From Chromatiaceae bacterium (GTDB lineage Bacteria > Pseudomonadota > Gammaproteobacteria > Chromatiales > Chromatiaceae): DNA of 64,000 nucleotides. Made by a program: the position numbers and the translations under genes. The notes beneath the pieces are model-generated. The model saw nothing but the letters and a program-made list of their open reading frames with translations. It was not told the origin of the DNA and searched no databases. The stretch covers positions 186,001-250,000 of the forward strand of contig JACKML010000002.1 of the NCBI GenBank assembly GCA_024235415.1, read 5' to 3'. This document shows, in pieces, positions 42,544 to 51,296 of the stretch (the first letter of the stretch is position 1; each line of letters starts with the position of its first letter).

Positions 42544-43513
42544 CGATATCCTTCAGAGCAGAATTCAGGCGGTGTACGAAGCCCGCATCCGGTTGTGCGT
42601 CGACCCGCACCACCCAGGCGTCGTGACACGCCAGACGTCGGCATTTTACGGCATCTTTCTCGGTCATCAGAATCGGCAGTGCATCATCGAACACCAGATC
42701 CGCTGCGCGGAACGGGTGATGATCCGCAAACGCATGCGGCCGCACTTCGATCCGGTGGCGCCGCAACAGGTCAAAGAAGCGTTGCGGATTGCCGATTCCT
42801 GCCACCGCATGTACCGTCCGACCGGCAAAGACAGAAAGCTCTGCCCGCTGGTTGCCATGCAACTCGCGCACCACCGGCTGGAACAGCTTCATCGAGCATT
42901 CTCCCTGCTCCCCCTGCCCGTTGACGATGACGATATCGACACTGCTCAGCCGCGACCGCGGCTCGCGCATCGGTCCGGCCGGCAGCAGAAAACCGTTGCC
43001 GAGGCGACGCGCGCCATCGAGCACCGCGATCTCCAGATCGCGCGCCAGCGCATAGTGTTGCAGTCCGTCGTCGGAAATCACGATGTTCACGTCGGTATGC
43101 GCCAGCAGCGCCTCGACCGCGGCTGGCCGATCCGGCCCCACACACATCGGACAACCGGTGCTGGCGGCCAGCATCACGGCTTCATCGCCCACGCTGGCGG
43201 GGTCGCTGTCTGCGCGCACCTGCTGTGGCCAATGGCGCGCCTCGCCGCCGTAGCCACGTGACACAATGCCGGGTTTCCATCCCTGCCTGCGCAGGTACTC
43301 GGCCAGCCAGATCACCAGCGGCGTCTTGCCCGTGCCGCCAACCGTGATATTACCCACCACGAGGACCGGCACCGCGAAGCGCCGGGTGTGCATCAACCCT
43401 GTTCGGTAGAGCAGTCGCCGCGTCGCAGCGACCACCGCAAACAGCATCGAAAGCGGCCAGAGCAGCAGGGAAACCCCGTTCTTCGTGTCCCAGTAGCGAT
43501 CGAGGCGAAACAC
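42497..43513 (-). CDS. lpxK: Tetraacyldisaccharide 4'-kinase LpxK
   Basis: A 338-residue inner-membrane-associated kinase of lipid A synthesis. One N-terminal hydrophobic helix (GVSLLLWPLSMLFAVVAA) anchors it, followed by the Walker A loop VVGNITVGGTGKTPLVIWLA. ISDDGLQHYALARDLEIAVLDG is the second conserved motif with catalytic Asp and His. Downstream of exbBD and upstream of ycaR-kdsB, it takes the place it has beside msbA in E. coli. Length is normal. Confidence 0.95.
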   Translation of the reverse strand: MFRLDRYWDTKNGVSLLLWPLSMLFAVVAATRRLLYRTGLMHTRRFAVPVLVVGNITVGGTGKTPLVIWLAEYLRRQGWKPGIVSRGYGGEARHWPQQVRADSDPASVGDEAVMLAASTGCPMCVGPDRPAAVEALLAHTDVNIVISDDGLQHYALARDLEIAVLDGARRLGNGFLLPAGPMREPRSRLSSVDIVIVNGQGEQGECSMKLFQPVVRELHGNQRAELSVFAGRTVHAVAGIGNPQRFFDLLRRHRIEVRPHAFADHHPFRAADLVFDDALPILMTEKDAVKCRRLACHDAWVVRVDAQPDAGFVHRLNSALKDIVDGQKTAGHPGLPDL

Positions 43514-43525
43514 CTGCCGGGTCGG

Positions 43526-43951
43526 TCAGTCTGAATCGGCTTGGCGGGCGACGAAACTGAGACGTGTCATATTCAGCTGTGCAGCCACGTCGAGCACCGT
43601 CATCATCGACTGCAGCGGCGCGTTCCGGTCACCGGATACGACGATCGGCAGGTCGGGCTGCCCGTCGGCAATGCCCTGCAGGGTGCGGCGCAGCGTCTGT
43701 GCATCATGCTTCACCAACTCGCGCTCGTTGACGTAGAAATTGCCTTTGGCGTCGATCGTGATGTCGATCTTCTTCGGTTCGATCTCTTCTGCGACCTCCG
43801 GAGCGCCGGCCTCCGGCAGGTCCACCTTGAGCTGGGTCTGCTTGTCGAAAGTGGTCGAGACCATGAAGAAGATCAGCATCAGGAACACCACGTCGATCAG
43901 CGGCGTAATGTCGACGTGCGGTGGCTCGGCTCGACGCGGACGCAGGTTCAT
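43526..43951 (-). CDS. exbD: ExbD/TolR-family biopolymer transport protein
   Basis: A 141-residue protein with a single N-terminal span. The motif VDITPLIDVVFLMLIFFMVSTTF contains the membrane Asp essential for proton-driven force transfer. The C-terminal part is a small periplasmic domain (VVSGDRNAPLQSMMTVLDVA). It pairs with the ExbB-like protein encoded 4 bases upstream. The pair may energise a TonB system or an envelope process; no tonB gene is nearby. The ATG at 43951 gives the standard MNLRPRR start. Confidence 0.92.
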   Translation of the reverse strand: MNLRPRRAEPPHVDITPLIDVVFLMLIFFMVSTTFDKQTQLKVDLPEAGAPEVAEEIEPKKIDITIDAKGNFYVNERELVKHDAQTLRRTLQGIADGQPDLPIVVSGDRNAPLQSMMTVLDVAAQLNMTRLSFVARQADSD

Positions 43952-43955
43952 CAGG

Positions 43956-44567
43956 CTATTTCTCCCGATCACCGTGCATGACCTCGACCATCTTCAGTGC
44001 CTGCTCTTCCATTTGAACGACGATCCGGTCGACACGGCCACTCAGGTAACGATGGAAGATCACTGCCGGGATCGCCACCGACAGCCCCGCTGCAGTGGTG
44101 ATCAGGGCCTGCGAAATCCCGTCGGCGAGTACCGCAGGATTGCCGACGCCTGCACTGGTGATGGCCGCGAACACCTTGATCATCCCGATCACCGTACCCA
44201 ACAGGCCCAGCAATGGCGAGATGTTGGCGATGGTGCCCAGAGTGTTGAGATAGCGTTCCAGCTCGTGCACCACCTGGCGCCCTTCGTCCTCGATCGCCTC
44301 TTTCATCACATCGCGCGGGTGATTGCGATTCACCAGCCCGGCGGCGAGGATCCGACCCAGCGGGGAACGCTTGCGTACCGTGGCGATATGCGCAGGGGTG
44401 AGCTGCTTTTTCTGATGCAGCTGCCAGATCTGGGCGACCAGGTTTGCCGGCAACACCTTGCGGCGGCGATAGGCCCACAGCCGATCAACGACGATCGCCA
44501 TCGCGATCACCGAGCAGGCAATGATTGGCCACATCAGCCATCCACCGGCTTTCACGAGTTCCAGCAT
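43956..44567 (-). CDS. exbB: ExbB/TolQ/MotA-family proton channel protein
   Basis: A 203-residue protein with three spans: one near the N-terminus (LMWPIIACSVIAMAIVVDRLW) and two in the C-terminal half, where NISPLLGLLGTVIGMIKVF and GISQALITTAAGLSVAIPAVIFHRYL carry the conserved proton-channel residues, including the Thr in the last span. It lies 39 bases after comEC. ExbB-ExbD between comEC and lpxK replaces the msbA found there in E. coli and matches the Pseudomonas arrangement. Confidence 0.93.
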   Translation of the reverse strand: MLELVKAGGWLMWPIIACSVIAMAIVVDRLWAYRRRKVLPANLVAQIWQLHQKKQLTPAHIATVRKRSPLGRILAAGLVNRNHPRDVMKEAIEDEGRQVVHELERYLNTLGTIANISPLLGLLGTVIGMIKVFAAITSAGVGNPAVLADGISQALITTAAGLSVAIPAVIFHRYLSGRVDRIVVQMEEQALKMVEVMHGDREK

Positions 44568-44606
44568 GTCGGGCGTTGCTCCTAATCCGATTCGCAGACC
44601 TGGTAT

Positions 44607-46931
44607 TCAGTCGCCGGATGATACTGCATGGGGCGCCGCGGCTGAACCGCTGTCGTGCCACCAGAACCGCCTGTGCCCATGACGATGCAGCTCCGGGGCC
44701 GACAAACCACCGGTGTCGGAGATAACGAAGCGAATAGTCCCGCTGGCCGCGGTATTGATCGCTCGCACCCCGGCGGCGCGCCAGCGTGCCTGCACCTCGG
44801 CGGCGGGAAAACCATAGCGATTGGCCCAGCCAGCCGAGTACAGGACGTATAGCGGTCGGGTCGCCGCGATAAACGGCGCGGCCGACGAACTGCGACTGCC
44901 GTGGTGCGGGGCAACAACAATATCGCTGCGCAGCCGCGCATGAGGCCCATCGAGCAGCTGTCGTTCCACGCGCTGCTCGATATCGCCGGTCAGCAGGACC
45001 GAGCCGCCTGCGTTGCCGACCCGCAGCACACAGGACGCATCATTGCCGGAGAAGCCGTGCCCCGCTTCCGGGTGCAGGAACTCGAAAGTCACCCCGTCCC
45101 ACTGCCAGCGTTCACCGGCGATGCATGGCAGTGCACCGTGACCCACGCGCAAAGGTTCACCGGACTGCACGCGTCCGACATCCAGCACGGCCAACAACTG
45201 CGGCACCCCGCCGGCATGGTCGTTGTCGCCGTGGCTCAGTACGAGGCGATCGACCCGCTGTCGACCTTGTGCCGAGAGGAAAGGAACCACGACCGCCTGT
45301 GCTGCAGCAAATCCGCTACTGAACTCGGGCCCGGAGTCAAACACCAAGGCATGGTGTCGCGTCAGAATCACCGCACTCAGACCCTGACCCACGTCGAGCA
45401 GATGCAGCTCAAAATCGCGTTCCGCCGTATCGAGCTGTCGCGGCAGCCACAGCACGGCCAACAAGGGCAGTGCGATCCCGCGCAGTGGCACCCCCGGCGG
45501 GGCCAACAGCAATCCCGCCGCCAGCGCAACAGTCATCGATGTGACAAGCGATCCCTGCGGCGCATGCAGCCGCGGCCAGGGCTGGGCGACGATCCAGTCC
45601 AGCATGTCACGCACGGCATCCAGCAGCGCCGCGAGGTAGCTGAGCATCCAGCCCGCCGCATCGGCGCTGATCCCGGCGACCAAGGCAACCACGAGGCCGA
45701 TTGGGACCACGACGAAACCGAACAACGGCACCAGGATGAGATTGACCAGGGGCGCGACGACGCTGACCGGCAGGTCGAAAAACGTCAAAACGGGCAACAG
45801 GGCCACACCCAAAGCCAGTTGCACGACGAGTGCCTGGACCCACCACGGCCGACCTGTCGTATGGCGCAAGGAGGCCAGGATGATCAGTACCGCGCCGAAC
45901 GAAAGCCAGAAACCGGCCGCGACGATCGAGGGCGGATGCCAAAACAGAACGGCCAAAGCGGCGACTGCCAGCGCATTCAGGGAACTGCCTTCGCGCCGCA
46001 GCAAGAGCCCAGTCGCCAGCAGGGTAAGCATGATCAAAGCACGCTGGGTCGGCAGTCCCATTCCGGCCATCAGTGCATACCCCAGCGCAACGAGAAGCCC
46101 GGCGCCAGCCCCGGCCACCCGCGCCGGCACACGACCGCACAGGCTCGGCAGGCGTCGCCACAACGCAGCGAATCCGACCAGTCCAAGGCTCGCGATCAGG
46201 CCGATATGCAGACCGGAAATCGCCATCAGGTGGCTGGTCCCGGTGGCACGAAACAACTCCCTGGCATCAGGATCAAGCCCCGATGTGTCACCGATGCTGA
46301 TCGCACGCACCACACCCCGTGCGAAAGCCGACACCGGTGCCTCGTCGATGGCGACACTGATTGCATCGCGCCAGCGGTTCAGGTGGCAGCATGGCGACGG
46401 GGGCAATGGCTGGGCCGGCGAATCGGCACTCACATAGCCGGTATAACGAATGCCCTGCCAGTACAGCCAGCCTTCGTAGTCCCAGGACCCGGGCGAGGCA
46501 TAGCCATGCGCGGCGCGCACCCGAACCGCCAGCTGCCAGGCGTCCCCGGGTTGCAGGTCCGGTGGATCCTGCCAGCTCAGGCGGAAACGCCAGTTACCTT
46601 CCAGGGTGTCCCCCATACCATCGATGGTGCCGACCGCGAAGATGAAACGGCTCGACCTGTCCGTCCTGTCGATCAGTGACACCACCTGGCCACTCACCAC
46701 CAGCCGCATCGTCGGCTGCTGTCCGGGAACGGCCGGGGGGATGGTCAGCAGGGCGTAGGCATGCGACCAGCAAAAGCCCGCCACAAGGGCGAGCAGCAGG
46801 CGCGAACGCAGGAAAAACCAGCCCAGCGCGGCGACAGCCACCACCAGCGGTAACCAGTGACCTTCGGGGATTTCCGCAAATTGATGAAATGCCAGCGCAC
46901 CCAGCGCGAACATTGAGGCAAGTAGCAGCAC
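44607..46931 (-). CDS. comEC: DNA internalisation competence protein ComEC/Rec2
   Basis: A 774-residue polytopic protein that forms the inner-membrane channel for single-stranded DNA uptake. The N-terminal DUF4131-type region carries an OB-like domain, then the competence domain follows with HLMAISGLHIGLIASLGLVG, and the last 260 residues are a metallo-beta-lactamase fold with VLSHGDNDHAGGVPQL, the HxxxDH-like metal motif in slightly degenerate form, plus VVAPHHGSRSSSAAPF. The gene is full length and intact, implying natural transformation is possible. It is the first gene of the comEC-exbB-exbD-lpxK-ycaR-kdsB run. Confidence 0.93.
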   Translation of the reverse strand: MLLLASMFALGALAFHQFAEIPEGHWLPLVVAVAALGWFFLRSRLLLALVAGFCWSHAYALLTIPPAVPGQQPTMRLVVSGQVVSLIDRTDRSSRFIFAVGTIDGMGDTLEGNWRFRLSWQDPPDLQPGDAWQLAVRVRAAHGYASPGSWDYEGWLYWQGIRYTGYVSADSPAQPLPPSPCCHLNRWRDAISVAIDEAPVSAFARGVVRAISIGDTSGLDPDARELFRATGTSHLMAISGLHIGLIASLGLVGFAALWRRLPSLCGRVPARVAGAGAGLLVALGYALMAGMGLPTQRALIMLTLLATGLLLRREGSSLNALAVAALAVLFWHPPSIVAAGFWLSFGAVLIILASLRHTTGRPWWVQALVVQLALGVALLPVLTFFDLPVSVVAPLVNLILVPLFGFVVVPIGLVVALVAGISADAAGWMLSYLAALLDAVRDMLDWIVAQPWPRLHAPQGSLVTSMTVALAAGLLLAPPGVPLRGIALPLLAVLWLPRQLDTAERDFELHLLDVGQGLSAVILTRHHALVFDSGPEFSSGFAAAQAVVVPFLSAQGRQRVDRLVLSHGDNDHAGGVPQLLAVLDVGRVQSGEPLRVGHGALPCIAGERWQWDGVTFEFLHPEAGHGFSGNDASCVLRVGNAGGSVLLTGDIEQRVERQLLDGPHARLRSDIVVAPHHGSRSSSAAPFIAATRPLYVLYSAGWANRYGFPAAEVQARWRAAGVRAINTAASGTIRFVISDTGGLSAPELHRHGHRRFWWHDSGSAAAPHAVSSGD

Positions 46932-47158
46932 ACTCCCTCCCTGGAATGTGACGGACGGTTTTGCATTGACCCGGCCCTCTGGTAGCCGCCTGCCACCCTC
47001 GTCCGGGGTGGCAACCGGCCCGAATTCACCGGGTCGGTTGTCATTCTGTCATATCCGCATGGTGGAATGCCCTGCTTTAGATTCCGCAGGGTCGGACGTT
47101 GTAGTAAAGCAACAGCAACCGTGCTTGAATTGGCGCGCACACCCAACACGCATACTTT

Positions 47159-47692
47159 ATGCCCAGGCACCTGATCAAACGCTATACGCCCGATCCATCG
47201 GCGCTGAAGAAACACAAGTACCTTCGGCATTTGGGCGCTTTGCTGCACGATGAGAACCTCTGGCACCTGAACCGGCGCTCGGTCGCCGGCGGCGTGGCCA
47301 CAGGGTTGTTCTGGGCAATGATCCCTATCCCGGCGCAGATGCTTGCGTCCGCGTTCTCGGCCATCGTGTTCAGGGTCAATCTGCCCATCTCCGTGGCGCT
47401 GGTCTGGCTGACCAATCCGATCACGATGCCGCCAGTGTTCTATATGAATTATGTGGTCGGCACCTGGCTGCTGGGCACGCCGGCGGATGTCGGCGAGTTT
47501 CAGCCGTCACTCGAATGGATCGCCTCCGAACTGAACTCGATCTGGAAGCCGTTGTATCTGGGCAGTTTTGTCCTGGGTATCGCGCTTGCCATATTCGGAT
47601 ATTGCGCCATGCGCCTTTACTGGCGATTGAACATACTCAAACGGCTGAAGGCACGCGCCGGCAAGCGCATCGGGAAGCCACCGGCGATCTAG
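47159..47692 (+). CDS. DUF2062 membrane protein
   Basis: A 177-residue protein with three hydrophobic spans. The family core HLNRRSVAGGVATGLFWAMIPIPAQM and VALVWLTNPITMPPVFYMNY identify DUF2062 (PF09835), a widespread inner-membrane family with no established function. The gene is divergent from comEC with 227 bases between and sits before the lol genes, as in Pseudomonas. The stop codon TAG is within the CTAG end of the inverted-repeat element that follows. Confidence 0.88.
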   Translation: MPRHLIKRYTPDPSALKKHKYLRHLGALLHDENLWHLNRRSVAGGVATGLFWAMIPIPAQMLASAFSAIVFRVNLPISVALVWLTNPITMPPVFYMNYVVGTWLLGTPADVGEFQPSLEWIASELNSIWKPLYLGSFVLGIALAIFGYCAMRLYWRLNILKRLKARAGKRIGKPPAI

Positions 47693-47857
47693 GAGCCTGC
47701 GCGGCAGAACATGGAGGACCTGCGGCTTCCCCACTTCGGCGAGCTCCGGCGCTCTTTCTCGACGCGTCGTGCCCGCTATGCAGCTCGAACGACCGCCAGA
47801 CCGCACTCGAACTGGAAAACCCTCGCCTACCACCCGTTCTGCCGCGCAGACTCCTAG
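47689..47857. repeat. 169-bp element bounded by 22-bp inverted repeats (MITE-like)
   Basis: The left end CTAGGAGCCTGCGCGGCAGAAC (47689-47710 in part; key bases CTAGGAG and GCGGCAGAAC) and the right end 47836-47857 are inverted copies identical at 21 of 22 positions. The stop codons of the two convergent genes, DUF2062 and lolD, both use the TAG inside the terminal CTAG. The 125-base interior codes for nothing recognisable and is of similar GC to the genome. Size and terminal inverted repeats fit a non-autonomous transposable element, or a bidirectional intergenic repeat. No target-site duplication can be separated from the palindromic CTAG. A matching 14-base end occurs at 11137-11150. Confidence 0.65.
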
Positions 47858-48537
47858 GCCGGAAACAGCTGCCCGTCACGCAGGGTCAGTACACGATTCA
47901 TCCTCGCCGCCAGATCGAGGTCGTGGGTGACGATGATGAAGCTCGTCCCCTGCTCCCGGTTCAGTTCCAACAACAGCGCATACACGCCTTCCGCCGTCTG
48001 TCGGTCCAGGTTTCCGGTTGGCTCATCCGCCAACACACACGAAGGGTTGGATACCAGCGCACGCGCAACTGCCGTGCGCTGCCTTTCGCCACCCGAAAGT
48101 TCGGCCGGCTTGTGGCGGGTGCGCGCACCCAGACCGACACGCTCCAACAACGCCATCGCGCGCGCCGTCGACTCGGCGACCGGTACGCCGCGTATCAGCA
48201 GCGGCATCGCAACGTTCTCCAGGGCGGTGAACTCCGGCAGCAGGTGGTGAAACTGGTAGACGAAGCCGATGGAGCGATTACGCATCAAACCCCGGCTTTT
48301 CTCGTCCATTGTGCTGAAGGGGCGCCCCTGCAGGGTAACCTCGCCGGCAGTCGGCCGGTCCAGACCACCGAGACAGTGCATCAACGTGCTCTTGCCCGAA
48401 CCCGAGGCCCCGACGATGGCAACCTGTTCGGCGCGTTCAAGCGCGAAATCGACATCGCGCAGTACTTCGACCCGACCCGGCCCGGTATCGAATGCCTTGG
48501 ACAGACCCTTGCAGGCCAGCACGGGCGCGTCACTCAT
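47854..48537 (-). CDS. lolD: Lipoprotein-releasing system ATP-binding protein LolD
   Basis: A 227-residue ABC ATPase. Walker A is VGASGSGKSTLMHCLGGLD, the signature is LSGGERQRTAVARAL, and Walker B with the catalytic Glu is CVLADEPTGNLD. Family-typical YQFHHLLPEFTALENVAMPLL surrounds the Q-loop and is characteristic of LolD. It powers extraction of outer-membrane lipoproteins from the inner membrane to LolA. Its start overlaps the permease stop by 8 bases. Its TAG stop falls in the right end of the inverted-repeat element. Confidence 0.94.
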   Translation of the reverse strand: MSDAPVLACKGLSKAFDTGPGRVEVLRDVDFALERAEQVAIVGASGSGKSTLMHCLGGLDRPTAGEVTLQGRPFSTMDEKSRGLMRNRSIGFVYQFHHLLPEFTALENVAMPLLIRGVPVAESTARAMALLERVGLGARTRHKPAELSGGERQRTAVARALVSNPSCVLADEPTGNLDRQTAEGVYALLLELNREQGTSFIIVTHDLDLAARMNRVLTLRDGQLFPA

Positions 48538-49777
48538 AACGCAGTGCCTCTGCCGGTTGCGTGCGATACGCGCGCCACGCCGGCGCCAGTGTCATCAGCA
48601 GACTGAGCAGGAACGAACCAACCCCCACCAGGGCGACGTCCAGCCACTGCACGTCGGATGGCAGTTTGGCGATGTAGTAAATGCTCGGATCGATGAACTG
48701 GACACCGAATGCGCTCTCCACTGCGGCCACCGCGGATTCGATATTCAGCGCCAGCGCCAGCCCGACCATGGTGCCGACCATCGTCCCAATGGCACCGAGT
48801 GTCGCACCCTGCACGATGAAGATCCGCATCACCTGTGCCGGCGAGGCGCCGAAGGTCTTGAGAATGGCAATGTCACTCTGCTTGTCGACCACCATCATCA
48901 CCAGCGTGGATACGATATTGAAGGCGGCAATCACGACGATGAAAAACAGCAGCAGTCCCATCATGCGCTTTTCCATCTTCAGCGCCGCGAAGAAGTTGCG
49001 ATGGTAGTCGGTCCAGTTGAGCACTCGGAACCTGCCCTGTAGCGATTCCGCCAGTTCGAAGGCGACCTGGCGCGCCTGCCATACATCGTCGATGCGCAGG
49101 CGTACCCCGGTCACCGCATCGTCGAGTTGCTGCAACACGGCGGCGTCCTTGATATGCACGATGGCGACACCACGGTCGTACTCACCCATGCCGACCTCGA
49201 AAAGCCCCGACACGGTGAAACGCTTTAGCCGCGGGACGCTGCCGGCGACCGTGACCGTGATCTGCGGCACGATGACTGTCACCTTGTCGCCGACCGACAC
49301 ACCCAGCGCCTCGGCCAGCTCCCGCCCGAGGATGATGCGGTATTCGCCGGCTGCAAGATCCGTCAGCGCACCGACCACCATGTGCGATGCGACATCCACG
49401 ACTTCCGGCTCGAGTACCGGATCGACGCCGCGCAGCAGCGCGCCGGTGACCTCGCGGCGATGGCTCAACATCGCCTGACCCTCGATGTAAGGTGCGGCAC
49501 CGAGCACACGCGGGTGCTGGCGTGCCAGCCGCATCGCCTCCGGCCAGTCCACCATGCGCCCATCCAGCGCCTGCACATCGCCGTGAGACGCCATACCGAG
49601 GATGCGTTCGCGTACCTCTTTATGAAAACCGTTCATGACCGACAACACCGTTATCAGGACCACGACACCCAGCGCGATGCCCAGTGTCGAGATCAGCGAA
49701 ATGAACGAAATAAAGTGATTGCGGCGCCGCGAGCGGGTGTAACGAAGGCCGACAAACAGGGCGAGCGGGTGAAACAT
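48530..49777 (-). CDS. lolC: Lipoprotein-releasing system permease, LolC/LolE family
   Basis: A 415-residue membrane protein with one N-terminal span, a large periplasmic domain (residues about 45-270) and three C-terminal spans, the FtsX/MacB-type layout. FVGLRYTRSRRRNHFISFISLISTLGIALGVVVLI is the diagnostic LolC/E beginning (only part quoted as motif: RRNHFISFIS). The end VGVGSFLLSLLMTLAPAWRAYRTQPAEALRYE is the conserved coupling region. Only one permease gene accompanies lolD, so it may act as a homodimer (LolF-like) unless a second gene lies elsewhere. Confidence 0.92.
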   Translation of the reverse strand: MFHPLALFVGLRYTRSRRRNHFISFISLISTLGIALGVVVLITVLSVMNGFHKEVRERILGMASHGDVQALDGRMVDWPEAMRLARQHPRVLGAAPYIEGQAMLSHRREVTGALLRGVDPVLEPEVVDVASHMVVGALTDLAAGEYRIILGRELAEALGVSVGDKVTVIVPQITVTVAGSVPRLKRFTVSGLFEVGMGEYDRGVAIVHIKDAAVLQQLDDAVTGVRLRIDDVWQARQVAFELAESLQGRFRVLNWTDYHRNFFAALKMEKRMMGLLLFFIVVIAAFNIVSTLVMMVVDKQSDIAILKTFGASPAQVMRIFIVQGATLGAIGTMVGTMVGLALALNIESAVAAVESAFGVQFIDPSIYYIAKLPSDVQWLDVALVGVGSFLLSLLMTLAPAWRAYRTQPAEALRYE

Positions 49778-49938
49778 GGGGCGAATTAAATCACAAAGCG
49801 AAGAACGTTCGCGCTGAATTACGCGTTACCGGTTTGTCCTGCACGATTTCGTGGTTAAACTCGATACAGGTTGCGGGCGCCTGATCATGACTTTCCAACT
49901 GCGCCTGTTTTGAAAGCAATTTCGTGCGGGAGTTCAAG

Positions 49939-50229
49939 ATGAAAGCTTCTGGTTTGTCCCTGGCCCTGGCAATTGCCATTGCAGCATCCGCCTCGGCCCA
50001 GGCGGATGTGCTGCTGCTGGATGCGATAACGACTGCTCCGGCCAACAGCGAAAGCGGTGTGTTGCGTCCGCGCAGCGGCGCCAGCATGACGCAGGTCCAG
50101 GACAAGTTCGGACCACCCACGACCGTCATGGACGCAGTCGGTGAGCCGCCGATCACCCGCTGGGTCTACCCCGGTTACACGGTCTATTTCGAACACCAGA
50201 ACGTGATCAACGTGGTGGTGCACCGTTAG
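49939..50229 (+). CDS. Small exported protein, possible SmpA/OmlA-like fold (96 aa)
   Basis: A 96-residue protein with a clear Sec signal peptide (basic MK, hydrophobic LSLALAIAIAASASAQA, cleavage after about residue 22). The mature part has MTQVQDKFGPPTTVMDAVGEPPITRWVYPGY, where the G-x-P start of a hairpin and the W-x-Y-P strand recall BamE/SmpA-type small beta domains. No lipobox is seen, so it should be soluble in the periplasm. Function is unknown. It ends one base into the aguA start (TAGTG), suggesting shared transcription, but a role with agmatine metabolism is not implied by the sequence. Confidence 0.7.
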   Translation: MKASGLSLALAIAIAASASAQADVLLLDAITTAPANSESGVLRPRSGASMTQVQDKFGPPTTVMDAVGEPPITRWVYPGYTVYFEHQNVINVVVHR

Positions 50230-51296
50230 TGACGGATTCTCCCCTGCGCCTCCCGGCGGAATGGGAGCCTCAGTCCGGGGTGATGCTGACCTGGCCGCAT
50301 GCCGGTTCCGATTGGGCCGATCGGCTGGATGTCGTGCACCCGGTATTCGCGAGGATCGGCAGCGCAGTCGCTGAGCACGAATTCCTGCTGTCGGTCTGCC
50401 AGTCGCTGCAACACGCCGCATTGATCGAGCGCCTGCTGTGCGAACACGGCGCACACACCGATCAGTTGCTGTTTGCGATCGCCGACAGCAATGACACCTG
50501 GGCGCGCGACCACGGCCCCCTGACGCCCCTCACCGGGACAGGTGCCGAGCTGAACGATTTCCGATTCAACGGATGGGGCGGAAAATTCGAATCGGCGCTG
50601 GATGACGCGATCCCCGCACGGTTGCATCGCAAAGGCAGCTTCGGCAACGCGCCGATGCGGACCCGCGAACTGGTGCTCGAGGGTGGAGCGGTGGAGACAG
50701 ACGGTGTCGGCACATTGCTGGCCACGAGGAAGACCATCATTACCGGCAGCCGCAATCCTGGTATGAATCAGCAGGCGATCGAGGCCCTGTTGACCGAATG
50801 GCTCGGTTTCGAGCGCTATCTCTGGCTCGATCACGGTGATATCTCCGGCGACGACACCGACGGCCACGTCGACACCCTCGCCCGGTTTGCTGATTCGGAG
50901 ACAATTCTTTATGCGACTGCGCCGCCCGGGGACAGGGATCACCAGGCGTTGGCCGACATGGCGCGGCAGCTTGAAGGCTTCACCACCCGCGACGGACGGC
51001 CTTATCGGCTTCTGCCGCTGCCGTTTGCCGGCATCCATCGCGACAAGAACGGCCGGCGCCTGCCCGCGACCTATGCCAATTTCCTGATCATCAACGGCGC
51101 AGTGCTGCTGCCGGTATATGACGTCCCGCAGGATGAAGAAGCCATCGCCATCGTGCGCGATGCATTCCCCGATCGTCAGATCGTGGCGATCGACTGCCGC
51201 CAGATCATCGTGCAGAGCGGCAGCCTGCACTGTCTTACCATGCAGTTCCCGGCCCAGCTGGCGCTGTGCGACACCCTGGAGCTGTTTGGCACATGA
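50229..51296 (+). CDS. aguA: Agmatine deiminase AguA
   Basis: A 355-residue guanidino-group-modifying enzyme of the peptidylarginine-deiminase-like family (PF04371), converting agmatine to N-carbamoylputrescine. WEPQSGVMLTWPHAGSDW is the family N-terminus, NDTWARDHGPL holds an active-site Asp, DHGDISGDDTDGHVDTLARF a catalytic His and Asp, and SGSLHCLTMQFPAQ the nucleophilic Cys near the C-terminus. The GTG start overlaps the preceding stop. Its end overlaps aguB by 4 bases, so the two putrescine-pathway enzymes are made together. Confidence 0.94.
   Translation: MTDSPLRLPAEWEPQSGVMLTWPHAGSDWADRLDVVHPVFARIGSAVAEHEFLLSVCQSLQHAALIERLLCEHGAHTDQLLFAIADSNDTWARDHGPLTPLTGTGAELNDFRFNGWGGKFESALDDAIPARLHRKGSFGNAPMRTRELVLEGGAVETDGVGTLLATRKTIITGSRNPGMNQQAIEALLTEWLGFERYLWLDHGDISGDDTDGHVDTLARFADSETILYATAPPGDRDHQALADMARQLEGFTTRDGRPYRLLPLPFAGIHRDKNGRRLPATYANFLIINGAVLLPVYDVPQDEEAIAIVRDAFPDRQIVAIDCRQIIVQSGSLHCLTMQFPAQLALCDTLELFGT

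Noticed and set aside
44901..46679. Plus-strand open frame (592 codons) opposite comEC
   Set aside because: Extremely Gln/Arg/His-rich without structure; comEC motifs on the minus strand explain the region.
47036..47058. Pho-box-like TTGTCAT-T-CTGTCAT in the comEC/DUF2062 spacer
   Set aside because: The two repeats are 8 bases apart rather than the 11 needed for a PhoB site, so it was not called.
47515..48606. Plus-strand 363-codon frame across the repeat element and lolD
   Set aside because: Antisense to lolD with no recognisable domain; the part over the repeat element is not a known transposase.
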